DNA of 49,243 bases, taken from NCBI GenBank assembly GCA_905612375.1, contig CAJQRS010000017.1, positions 1-49,243 of the forward strand, written 5' to 3'. Below the pieces are notes generated by a model. That model was not told the origin of the DNA. It made no database searches and worked only from the letters and a program-made list of their open reading frames with translations. Numbering within the stretch: the first letter of the stretch is position 1; the number at the start of each line of letters is the position of its first letter. Shown one piece after another: positions 1 through 6,515 of this stretch. The stretch is from an uncultured Candidatus Pelagibacter sp. GTDB lineage: Bacteria; Pseudomonadota; Alphaproteobacteria; Pelagibacterales; Pelagibacteraceae. Position numbers and translations under genes: made by a program.

Positions 1-184
1 TTTGAACAATAACTTCAATCATTGAATATTTTTCCTCTAATTCTTTTTTTAATTCTTTATTATTAGAGTTTTCGATAATAATTATCTTGGAGTTTTTTGG
101 TAATGACTCAATACAATCTTGAATTATATGTTCACTTTTAAATGTAACGATAATAAATGTTAGGTTATTTAAGCTTAATGTCAT
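1..184 (-). CDS. Partial family-2-like glycosyltransferase, N-terminus only
   Basis: The reading frame starts at an ATG and runs off the left edge, so only about 61 residues are visible. They read MTLSLNNLTFIIVTFKSE, then a helix, then a KIIIIENSNN strand. This is the first beta strand and nucleotide-binding start of a GT-A (GT2-like) glycosyltransferase, where an I-I-V-T-(F/Y) strand and a later I-I-(V/I)-(D/E)-N motif are typical. It is transcribed away from rfbB across a 52-bp AT-rich gap and belongs to the same surface-polysaccharide region. The sugar donor and acceptor cannot be told from this fragment. Confidence 0.7.
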   Translation of the reverse strand, partial: MTLSLNNLTFIIVTFKSEHIIQDCIESLPKNSKIIIIENSNNKELKKELEEKYSMIEVIVQ

Positions 185-236
185 TATTGATGTAAATTAT
201 TATATACATAGTATATCTATTATTATAAATAATATC

Positions 237-1256
237 ATGCAAAATATTATTGTAACAGGTGGTCTTGGTTTTATTGGTAGTAATCTAATTGAGTTATTGC
301 TCCATAAAAAATTTAAAATTATAAACATTGATAAGGTTACTTATTCATCAAATTTCTATAATACACGTGGATATTTAAAAAACGCAAACTACAAATTTAT
401 TAAGTGTAGTCTTAACGATAGAGCTAAACTTACTAAAATTATTTTCAAATATAAGCCTATTTGTATATTTAATTTAGCAGCTGAAACGCATGTGGATAGA
501 TCAATAGACAGTCCTGAAAGCTTTATTAATAGTAATATTTTAGGAGTTTTTAACATACTTGAAATTTTTAAAAAATATTCAAAAATCAATATGAATACTA
601 GACTAGTTCATATTTCAACTGATGAAGTTTATGGAGATATACTCAAGGGCAGGTCTAATGAAAACTTTCCGTACAAACCTAGCTCACCTTATGCGGCAAG
701 CAAGGCTGCCTCAGATCATTTGGTATCTTCTTATGTTAGAACCTACAAAATTCCAGCAATAATAACTAATTGCTCAAATAATTATGGTCCAAAACAACAT
801 CCAGAAAAACTCATTCCAAAATTGATTTATAATATACTTAATAATAAAAGTTTACCCATTTATGGTAGTGGTAAAAATTCAAGAGAATGGATTTTTGTAA
901 AAGACCATTGTGAAGCTTTATTTAAAGTTTTCAAAAATGGTAAAATTGGTGAATTTTATAACATTGGTTCTAATAAAAATCTAAATAACCTTGAAATTTG
1001 TGAGGTTTTAATAAAAATTGCCAAAAAGACAGTTGCTATCGGTTCAAATGTTAAAATTGAATTTGTTAAAGATCGTCCTGGTCACGATATAAGATACGCT
1101 CTTGATAGTAAAAAAATAATGAAGAAATTAAATTGGAAAACAAATGTAAAATTTGAAGAGGGTCTTAAAAAAACTTTTTTATGGTATCTTAACAATGAGA
1201 ATTATTACAAATCTATATCCAAAAAAGATATAGTTAGAAGACTAGGGACAAAATGA
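237..1256 (+). CDS. rfbB: dTDP-glucose 4,6-dehydratase
   Basis: Converts dTDP-glucose to dTDP-4-keto-6-deoxyglucose in the cytoplasm, the second step of dTDP-deoxysugar synthesis for surface polysaccharide. It is an extended SDR protein of 339 aa, the usual family length. The NAD-binding GGLGFIG lies at residues 8-14. The dehydratase signature Thr-Asp-Glu is at 128-130 (ISTDEVYG), and the catalytic Tyr/Lys pair is Y152/K156 in PYAASK. It overlaps rfbA by 4 bp (ATGA), so the two are probably translationally coupled in an rfbBAC operon. No rfbD reductase is visible in the window. Confidence 0.95.
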   Translation: MQNIIVTGGLGFIGSNLIELLLHKKFKIINIDKVTYSSNFYNTRGYLKNANYKFIKCSLNDRAKLTKIIFKYKPICIFNLAAETHVDRSIDSPESFINSNILGVFNILEIFKKYSKINMNTRLVHISTDEVYGDILKGRSNENFPYKPSSPYAASKAASDHLVSSYVRTYKIPAIITNCSNNYGPKQHPEKLIPKLIYNILNNKSLPIYGSGKNSREWIFVKDHCEALFKVFKNGKIGEFYNIGSNKNLNNLEICEVLIKIAKKTVAIGSNVKIEFVKDRPGHDIRYALDSKKIMKKLNWKTNVKFEEGLKKTFLWYLNNENYYKSISKKDIVRRLGTK

Positions 1257-2122
1257 TTAAAAAAGGAATAATACTAGCTGGGGGAATGGGGACTAGAATG
1301 AGCCCTTTAACAAAAGCTGTTAACAAACAATTACTTCCTATTTATGACAAACCATTAATTTTTTATCCACTTTCTATACTTATGTTGTCTAAAATTAAAG
1401 ATGTGCTTATTATTGTAAATAAAGGACAACTTGATCAATACAAAAAAATAATCCCTAATGGAAATAATCTAGGAATGAAAATAAGCTACATAGAGCAAGA
1501 TAGCCCCCGAGGACTTCCGGATGCATTTATTTTAGGTGAAAATTTTATAAAGAAAGATAATGTTGCTTTGATATTAGGTGATAATTTTTTTTACGGTCAA
1601 AATTTAACAAAAATGCTTCTAAATTGTTCTAAATTGGATGATGGAGCTAAGGTTATATTACACAAGGTATCTAAACCTGAATTGTATGGTGTAGCAAAAA
1701 TAGATAAATTTAAAAAAATAGTTTCAATAAAAGAAAAACCTAAAAAATTTATATCAGACCTGGCAGTCACTGGATTATATTTTTTTGACAACGACGTTAT
1801 AAAATATGCCAAAAAACTTAAACCATCAAAAAGAGGTGAATTAGAAATAACTGACCTATTAAATAAATATAGATTAAAAAATAAACTAAAAGCAGATCTT
1901 ATTGGCAGAGGAGGAGCATGGCTCGACACTGGATCGATAGAGGATTTTTACAAAACAACAATGTTTGTTTCTGCAATTGAAAATAGGCAAGGTTTTAAAA
2001 TAAGCTGTATAGAAGAAATTGCATTTAACAATAGTTGGATTGGAAAAAAAGAAATATTAAGTTCAATAAAGTTTTACGGTAAATGCAACTACTCTGAATA
2101 TTTAAAAAAATTGATAATATAG
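1253..2122 (+). CDS. rfbA: Glucose-1-phosphate thymidylyltransferase
   Basis: Makes dTDP-glucose from dTTP and glucose-1-phosphate, the entry step of the dTDP-sugar pathway. The protein has 289 aa, matching the family. The nucleotide-binding loop GGMGTRMSP lies near residues 10-18, followed by the KQLLPIYDKP motif. LGDNFFYG carries the metal- and sugar-binding Asp, and RGGAWLDTGS is the usual late motif. The start overlaps the rfbB stop and its stop (TAG) overlaps the GTG start of rfbC, so all three are one transcription unit. Confidence 0.95.
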   Translation: MIKKGIILAGGMGTRMSPLTKAVNKQLLPIYDKPLIFYPLSILMLSKIKDVLIIVNKGQLDQYKKIIPNGNNLGMKISYIEQDSPRGLPDAFILGENFIKKDNVALILGDNFFYGQNLTKMLLNCSKLDDGAKVILHKVSKPELYGVAKIDKFKKIVSIKEKPKKFISDLAVTGLYFFDNDVIKYAKKLKPSKRGELEITDLLNKYRLKNKLKADLIGRGGAWLDTGSIEDFYKTTMFVSAIENRQGFKISCIEEIAFNNSWIGKKEILSSIKFYGKCNYSEYLKKLII

Positions 2123-2655
2123 TGATAAAGATAGAAAAAACATCTTTTAAGGACTTACTAATAGTTAAAAAAGACAAATTTGAGGATAACAGAGGTTATT
2201 TTTTAGAATTGTTTAAAAAAAAATTATTTAAACATAATTTTCCTTTTACATGTATTTCATTTTCAAAAAAAAATATTTTAAGAGGTCTTCATTTTCAACA
2301 TAAAAAAAAACAAGGAAAATATGTAACCGTCTTAAAGGGCAGAATAGTGGATATTGCTGTTGATTTGAGAAAAGGTTCGCAGACTTTTGGGAAATACTTT
2401 AAAATTGAATTAAGTGAAAAAAACAAAAAATCTATATTTATCCCCCCTGGATTTGCGCATGGTTTTTACTCTTTAGATAATGAAAACTACGTTTTGTATA
2501 GTTGCAGTAATTATAGAAACAAAGACAGTGAATTAGGTTTAATTTGGAATGATAAAGATTTAAAAATTAAGTGGCCATCAAAAAAACCTATACTGTCAAA
2601 TAAAGACAAAAAAAATATGACATTTCAAGAGTTTAAAAATAAATACATAAAATAA
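2122..2655 (+). CDS. rfbC: dTDP-4-dehydrorhamnose 3,5-epimerase
   Basis: Cupin-fold epimerase acting on dTDP-4-keto-6-deoxyglucose, 177 aa. The catalytic His is H57 in RGLHFQ. The IPPGFAHGF motif carries H113, and a Tyr-containing segment (NYRNKDSELGLIWND) followed by KIKWP is typical of RmlC. The start is a GTG inside the preceding stop (TAGTG), which is a translational-coupling arrangement. The usual fourth gene, rfbD, does not follow; a tRNA comes next on the other strand. Either RfbD is encoded elsewhere or the final sugar is not L-rhamnose. Confidence 0.92.
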   Translation: MIKIEKTSFKDLLIVKKDKFEDNRGYFLELFKKKLFKHNFPFTCISFSKKNILRGLHFQHKKKQGKYVTVLKGRIVDIAVDLRKGSQTFGKYFKIELSEKNKKSIFIPPGFAHGFYSLDNENYVLYSCSNYRNKDSELGLIWNDKDLKIKWPSKKPILSNKDKKNMTFQEFKNKYIK

Positions 2656-2685
2656 TTTATTTAAATATCAAATGATTATACGATT

Positions 2686-2762
2686 TGGTAGCGGGAAGTG
2701 GAATCGAACCACTGACCTCAGGCTTATGAGTCCTGCGCTCTAACCGACTGAGCTACCCCGCC
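2686..2762 (-). tRNA. tRNA-Met (CAU), probably elongator
   Basis: Reading the minus strand gives a full 77-nt cloverleaf. The acceptor 5' strand is GGCGGGG with a G1-U72 pair, followed by the D arm (GCTCAGTCGGTTAGAGC), anticodon loop CTCATAA, T arm GTGGTTCGATTCCAC and an encoded CCA end. The anticodon stem lacks the three G-C pairs and the C1-A72 mismatch of initiator tRNA, so elongator Met is favoured. A tRNA-Ile2 with lysidine-modified CAU cannot be fully excluded. The 31-39 pair at the loop is an A-G mismatch. Its 5' two-thirds and promoter are duplicated 2,060 bp away. Confidence 0.93.
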
Positions 2763-2860
2763 ACTTAATTATCGTTGATTTATAATAGATTTTTTTTTTA
2801 GTGCAATCAAGTATTTGCCTAATTTCCTTACTCATTGTGCCTATAGTGTGCCGAGAATAC
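2710..2860. repeat. Direct repeat copy A: tRNA-Met 5' part plus upstream promoter region
   Basis: This stretch matches 4770-4920 at a constant offset of 2,060 bp. The first 68 bp (tRNA positions through the 5' end and leader) are identical. The following 80 bp are diverged but alignable, ending at an AGTGTGCC element. The two copies flank the gene for the secreted Ala-rich protein, giving a promoter-tRNA / gene / promoter-tRNA fragment arrangement. This indicates a duplication associated with insertion next to a tRNA. Confidence 0.9.
2782..2810 (-). promoter_or_regulatory. Sigma-70 promoter of tRNA-Met
   Basis: On the minus strand a -35 TTGATT (2805-2810) and a -10 TATTAT (2782-2787) are separated by exactly 17 nt, ending about 20 nt before the tRNA 5' end. 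The same two hexamers with the same spacing recur in the duplicated copy at 4842-4870, although the spacer sequence has diverged. That conservation supports both being functional elements. Confidence 0.7.
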
Positions 2861-2962
2861 GTCTTACGAGGTTCCTGCGGACTCTGATTTTTTTAATACG
2901 TTTAGAATTTTTACTTAAATTTTATAAAGTGTGTAGTTGTCTAAAATAATTTTATAAGTTTT

Positions 2963-4687
2963 TTATTGCCCTAGTGCTTCTCTTGCTGAAGCTTCCGTAT
3001 AGTTAGTTCCATTAGCTGCATTATATGCTGCAACAGCATCTGCAAAACTTCCATAACCAAGACCTGCTGCAGCAGCTTCTAAATCCACCGAGATACCTGC
3101 TGCGCTTGCAGCTGCAATAGTATCTGCTGTATCCTGCAAACTAGCACCAATACTATCAGCCATTGCCGCAACATCAAATGAACTAGCTCCAGATGCTAAG
3201 GCATTTATAGCATCAACATTAAATTGATATGCAGAAGCATATTCTTCAACCGACCAATCAGCATTGTAAGTTGCATTAGCTAGCGCAGTTAAATCAGCAT
3301 AGTTTTTAATATCTAAATTCATAACATCGCCAAGAAACTGAGCATAATTATCAAGTCCATAGGAAAAACTAAAAGTAGATGTATCAATTGAACTTTGTAT
3401 ATCTTGAACGTTATCATTTAATTCTTTAGCCATGTCCAAATTAAGTAAATCTTTGTAATGATCTATAGACAATTGAGCTTTAATCGACTCTACGTCTTCT
3501 TCAGATAAATCAATCATAATTCCTTTAGATGTATCATCAATTTTTTCTGGGATAGGAGTTCTCCAAGCATTAGCCCAATCTTTTCGTGCCCAACGCTTCA
3601 TACTTGCTGTAGATTCCATTTGAAAGTTAATTGACGCAAGATCTAAGGAGTTTTCTCTAAACTCGTCTAAAATTTTATTTATGGGAATATTATTATTTTC
3701 TAAATTAAGAATATCTAACTGAATTTTATTTGATTTTTTTGCTTTAACTAATTTTGTTGTATTTGAAGCTTCTCCCAACAATTTGAGTTCATTTTCTTTA
3801 AAGTTTGAAAAGTCTGCATTCGCTAGGTCTATTTTAAATCTCTTTTTAACATCTTTCTTCTTTATTTCAGCTAATAGGAAGTCTGCTAAATTATAAGCAC
3901 TTAATAAAGTACTACTATTTGATAATTCTATTTCTTGAGTAATATTTAGAAATTTATCTAACTGATTATAATTATCATATTTTTCTAGTTTTTTTATTTC
4001 TCTATTAACTTTTTTATATAATTTTGAATATTCTTTTTTAAATTTTTTATCACTAATTCTTTGTTCATTTTTATCTTTAACTAAATTCTTAACAATGCTT
4101 AAATTTTTTGATAATTTTGAATGTGTTTTAAGTAGCTTCTTTTCTTCACTACTAAGCTCTAAAATTTCTTTTTCACCTAGAGAAAATAGTTGTGATAACG
4201 TGTAGTATGTATTGAGTACTTCCTGAACATCGTCTTCTAAAGTAAATCCTAATGCATTTCTCATGGCTTTTCTTGCTTTATTAAGACCATAGATTTTTTT
4301 AATATTAGTTTTTGTCCAACCAATATTTGGGTATTTTTCTTTAAACGCAATAATATCTTTTTTGTGATCTTTAAGTTGTTGCATATAAAAAAATTCAAAA
4401 TAGCCCATACCCAACATTAAATTTTCAGGAAATTTGTCTAGCATCCCTTTTTGTTGAACAAAAATTAATCCTATTTTTCCTTGTGAATATTTAGACATTT
4501 GCACAAACTGATTATCTTTTGTTTTAAACATACCTAAAGGCGCAGTATCTATTTTATTAAAAGTTCCAAATGCTTTTACGTCTTCTAAAAATATTCCATT
4601 TTTAATCTCTATTTCACTTCTCTCTTCAGCAAATATTGGATTAAAAAAAAATAAACCCAAAACTATGATTCCTAATAACTTTTTCAT
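2963..4687 (-). CDS. Secreted coiled/Ala-rich protein of unknown function
   Basis: Not recognised as a named family. The start is placed at the ATG giving MKKLLGIIVLGLFFFNPIFAEE, a clear Sec signal peptide cleaved near residue 20. An upstream in-frame ATG 12 codons earlier would bury that signal. The mature protein is about 550 aa. A middle part of about residues 150-350 is Lys/Glu-rich and probably helical. A short Trp-rich patch (KRWARKDWANAWRTP) follows, and the C-terminal ~120 residues are acidic, Ala-rich and Lys-poor, ending in YGSFADAVAAYNAANGTNYT and AREALGQ. The composition shift between the basic middle and acidic Ala-rich tail suggests two modules. It lies between two copies of a tRNA-Met promoter and may be transcribed from the upstream copy. 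An exported structural or surface role is plausible but unproven. Confidence 0.75.
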   Translation of the reverse strand: MKKLLGIIVLGLFFFNPIFAEERSEIEIKNGIFLEDVKAFGTFNKIDTAPLGMFKTKDNQFVQMSKYSQGKIGLIFVQQKGMLDKFPENLMLGMGYFEFFYMQQLKDHKKDIIAFKEKYPNIGWTKTNIKKIYGLNKARKAMRNALGFTLEDDVQEVLNTYYTLSQLFSLGEKEILELSSEEKKLLKTHSKLSKNLSIVKNLVKDKNEQRISDKKFKKEYSKLYKKVNREIKKLEKYDNYNQLDKFLNITQEIELSNSSTLLSAYNLADFLLAEIKKKDVKKRFKIDLANADFSNFKENELKLLGEASNTTKLVKAKKSNKIQLDILNLENNNIPINKILDEFRENSLDLASINFQMESTASMKRWARKDWANAWRTPIPEKIDDTSKGIMIDLSEEDVESIKAQLSIDHYKDLLNLDMAKELNDNVQDIQSSIDTSTFSFSYGLDNYAQFLGDVMNLDIKNYADLTALANATYNADWSVEEYASAYQFNVDAINALASGASSFDVAAMADSIGASLQDTADTIAAASAAGISVDLEAAAAGLGYGSFADAVAAYNAANGTNYTEASAREALGQ

Positions 4688-4769
4688 CACCAAGACTTTC
4701 TCACTGTGCCGTATTTGTGTCAAGAAATGTGTGGAATTGAATTAAGGGTCACAGGACACGGAACACGAT

Positions 4770-4822
4770 CACTGACCTCAGGCTTATGAGTCCTGCGCTC
4801 TAACCGACTGAGCTACCCCGCC
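4770..4822 (-). pseudogene. Truncated tRNA-Met copy
   Basis: The 5' acceptor strand, D arm, anticodon arm (loop CTCATAA) and variable loop are identical to the intact tRNA at 2686-2762. The T arm, 3' acceptor strand and CCA are missing and replaced by unrelated sequence. A GTGGAATTGAA string about 28 bp further on may be a degraded remnant of the T arm. It cannot fold as a tRNA. If transcribed, it would form the 5' leader of the mRNA for the downstream secreted protein. Confidence 0.85.
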
Positions 4823-4841
4823 ACTTAATTATCGTTGTTTT

Positions 4842-4870
4842 ATAATAGTTTTTATTTTCTGTCCAATCAA
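4842..4870 (-). promoter_or_regulatory. Duplicated tRNA-type promoter facing the secreted-protein gene
   Basis: TTGATT (4865-4870) and TATTAT (4842-4847) with a 17-nt spacer are retained exactly as in the tRNA-Met promoter, while the spacer itself has mutated. Transcription would pass through the truncated tRNA and reach the ATG at 4687 after a leader of about 150 nt. Confidence 0.55.
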
Positions 4871-4904
4871 GTATTTGCCTGTTTTCCTTACTGACTGTGC
4901 CTAT

Positions 4905-4962
4905 AGTGTGCCAAGGATATATGGCTTTTTAGTGTGCCTAGATTATTATAACGTATAGAAAA
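4905..4962 (+). repeat. Two tandem AGTGTGCC elements upstream of a hypothetical gene
   Basis: AGTGTGCCAAGGATAT and AGTGTGCCTAGATTAT occur 26 bp apart. The second continues into TATAACGTATAGA and then the ATG of the next gene. The same string precedes the cytochrome gene at 5906, and one copy lies at 2845. The function is unknown: a shared leader or promoter, or a recombination remnant. Confidence 0.6.
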
Positions 4963-5634
4963 ATGAGTAAACCAATCAACCTCCTAAAACTTTCGTGGAT
5001 AATTTTCTCTGTTGTATCAGTTGGATTTTTAATATCTTTTGGAGTAACCAACTATCAAAGTAGAGTTATTGACGAGCCTAATTGGATGCTATGTGAGGAA
5101 CACAAAGGATTAAAAAAACCACAGTATATAAAATTCCATAATACAAAAAAGGTTATTTATAATATTTATCAACAAAGGTGGGTAGAGGATATGGCATCTA
5201 TGGACGTCATTAAGCTAAAGGGGAAAGAAGCTAGACCCACTATAGAGATACATGAAGATAAGACGAGGTTCAATAAAGCTATTTATAAAAGAAAACAGTT
5301 TCTTATTTATGTTTCAGATAAGTATTATGTTTTTTATAAAGAAATAGACGATAATTTTTTTTGGTCTTCAGAGGTATCTAAAGCAACAGCTCAACATATA
5401 ATAATAAAAAGAGATGATTTTACTATGCTAGATTACAAAAATGAGTGGGTAAAAGCTTTACGAAGAAATAAAAAATATACAGATATGGTAATAGATAAAT
5501 TGTTTAAAGAAGCTGGTGGTTATTTCAAGTCTTATGAGGACATTTTATTTTCCAATGGTAAAACTGTAAAAACACAAAGATTGTTAGATGTTTTTCGATG
5601 TAAAGAAATGGCAGCTGTTAAAGTTAAAATTTAA
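4963..5634 (+). CDS. Unknown protein with N-terminal membrane anchor
   Basis: Not recognised. The protein has 223 aa, with one hydrophobic segment at about residues 10-28 (LSWIIFSVVSVGFLISFGV) followed by a soluble, charged domain that would face the periplasm or outside. The soluble part has several aromatic/basic strands (YKRKQFLIYVSDKYYVFYKE) and two lone Cys residues (near 43 and 214). No catalytic motif could be assigned. The ATG is preceded by a 30-bp leader nearly identical to that of the cytochrome gene downstream. This suggests shared regulation or common origin within the tRNA-adjacent island. Confidence 0.6.
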   Translation: MSKPINLLKLSWIIFSVVSVGFLISFGVTNYQSRVIDEPNWMLCEEHKGLKKPQYIKFHNTKKVIYNIYQQRWVEDMASMDVIKLKGKEARPTIEIHEDKTRFNKAIYKRKQFLIYVSDKYYVFYKEIDDNFFWSSEVSKATAQHIIIKRDDFTMLDYKNEWVKALRRNKKYTDMVIDKLFKEAGGYFKSYEDILFSNGKTVKTQRLLDVFRCKEMAAVKVKI

Positions 5635-5693
5635 ACTACCCAGCGACTATCCTGCATATAGCCACTCAATTTAAGATTTGGTAGGCTTTAATT

Positions 5694-5870
5694 ATGGCTA
5701 CATTAGATGGAATTATTGAACCAATATATTTTTTGATTACCTCAATATCATTCATAATATTAAGTGTGATTCAATATAAAAAATTTGGGAAAACTAGGGA
5801 AACAATTTATCTCGCAGGCTTATCATTTTTTTTCTTATGTAGTTACATTGCTATAATTTTAAAAGGTTAA
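5694..5870 (+). CDS. 58-aa two-helix membrane protein
   Basis: Not recognised. A short frame starting MATLDGIIEPIYFLITSISF encodes two hydrophobic helices (about residues 10-26 and 39-56) joined by a basic loop (QYKKFGKTRE), a hairpin topology with the loop probably cytoplasmic. A weak ribosome-binding sequence (GGTAGG) lies about 9 nt before the ATG. It sits between the 223-aa anchored protein and the cytochrome c gene, all on the same strand. Coding is supported by composition and hydrophobic pattern only. Confidence 0.5.
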   Translation: MATLDGIIEPIYFLITSISFIILSVIQYKKFGKTRETIYLAGLSFFFLCSYIAIILKG

Positions 5871-5905
5871 AACTATTTCCCCTTGTCACCTTTTTACTTC
5901 TCCTT

Positions 5906-5937
5906 GGTGTGCCAAGATTATATAACGTGTAGAGATT
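5906..5937 (+). repeat. GTGTGCC leader repeat before the cytochrome gene
   Basis: GGTGTGCCAAGATTATATAACGTGTAGAGATT is almost the same as the leader at 4931-4962, differing by a few substitutions and small indels, and in each case it ends at the start codon. It may hold a promoter-like TATAAC and a weak AGAGA ribosome site. Confidence 0.6.
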
Positions 5938-6366
5938 ATGGAAAAAATTTTAAGGATCATAGTTCTGGGTTTGTTATTGAGTGGGAATGCAAATGCTAGC
6001 AATCACTATCCAATAACAAGAGATTCAAAGATCTCCATTGCAAGAGGTGAGTTGTTATACAATCAGTATTGTGCAAGCTGTCATATGTCTAATTTATCAG
6101 GAGCTAAAAATTGGAAAAGTAAGGATAAAGATGGACACAATTTATCTCCACCATTAAATGGCTCAGGTCACACATGGCATCATTCAGATGAGTTATTACA
6201 CAGCATAATTAAACATGGATTTGTCAACTTGGTAAAAAATTATAAAGGAAAGATGGTTGGCTTTGGTGATAAAATGAGTGATAAGCAAATAGACTCTGTT
6301 CTTTTGTACATAAAAAGTCATTGGGAAGATGAAATATATGAAAGACAAATTTCAATCAGCAAATAA
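5938..6366 (+). CDS. Small secreted class I cytochrome c
   Basis: Periplasmic electron carrier. The Sec signal peptide is residues 1-20 (ending GNANA). A single haem-attachment motif CASCH lies at 45-49, and the likely distal axial ligand is Met106 in GKMVGFGDKM, followed by the usual C-terminal helix (DKQIDSVLLYIKSHW). The mature protein is about 120 aa, normal for this class. Its partners are unknown: it is not next to oxidase or methylated-amine genes, but beside two unknown membrane proteins in the tRNA-adjacent island. It shares a leader repeat with the gene at 4963. Confidence 0.85.
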   Translation: MEKILRIIVLGLLLSGNANASNHYPITRDSKISIARGELLYNQYCASCHMSNLSGAKNWKSKDKDGHNLSPPLNGSGHTWHHSDELLHSIIKHGFVNLVKNYKGKMVGFGDKMSDKQIDSVLLYIKSHWEDEIYERQISISK

Positions 6367-6515
6367 TAATTAAGGATAGTAATAAATTTTTATTTTAGTG
6401 CAATATTTTTAGCTATTTTTTCTCAATATTACTTAATAGAGGCCAAAAAGATATTAATAAAAAAAACTATACCAAAGTTTTTATTTGAACCAATTTTATA
6501 TTATAATTTACCCAA

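Larger units (their letters stand above)
4770..4920. repeat. Direct repeat copy B of the tRNA-Met/promoter region
   Basis: Second copy of the 2710-2860 segment: 68 identical bp followed by a diverged half that keeps the promoter hexamers and the GTGCCTATAGTGTGCC string. A third, weaker match (CACTGTGCCGTATTTGTGTC) lies just upstream of the secreted-protein gene, near 4695-4720. The unit may therefore have been copied more than once. Confidence 0.9.

Noticed and set aside
2763..6366. Integrative mobile element at tRNA-Met
   Set aside because: The duplicated tRNA part suggests insertion, but there is no integrase, the duplicated part is the 5' not the 3' end of the tRNA, and no element boundary can be drawn.
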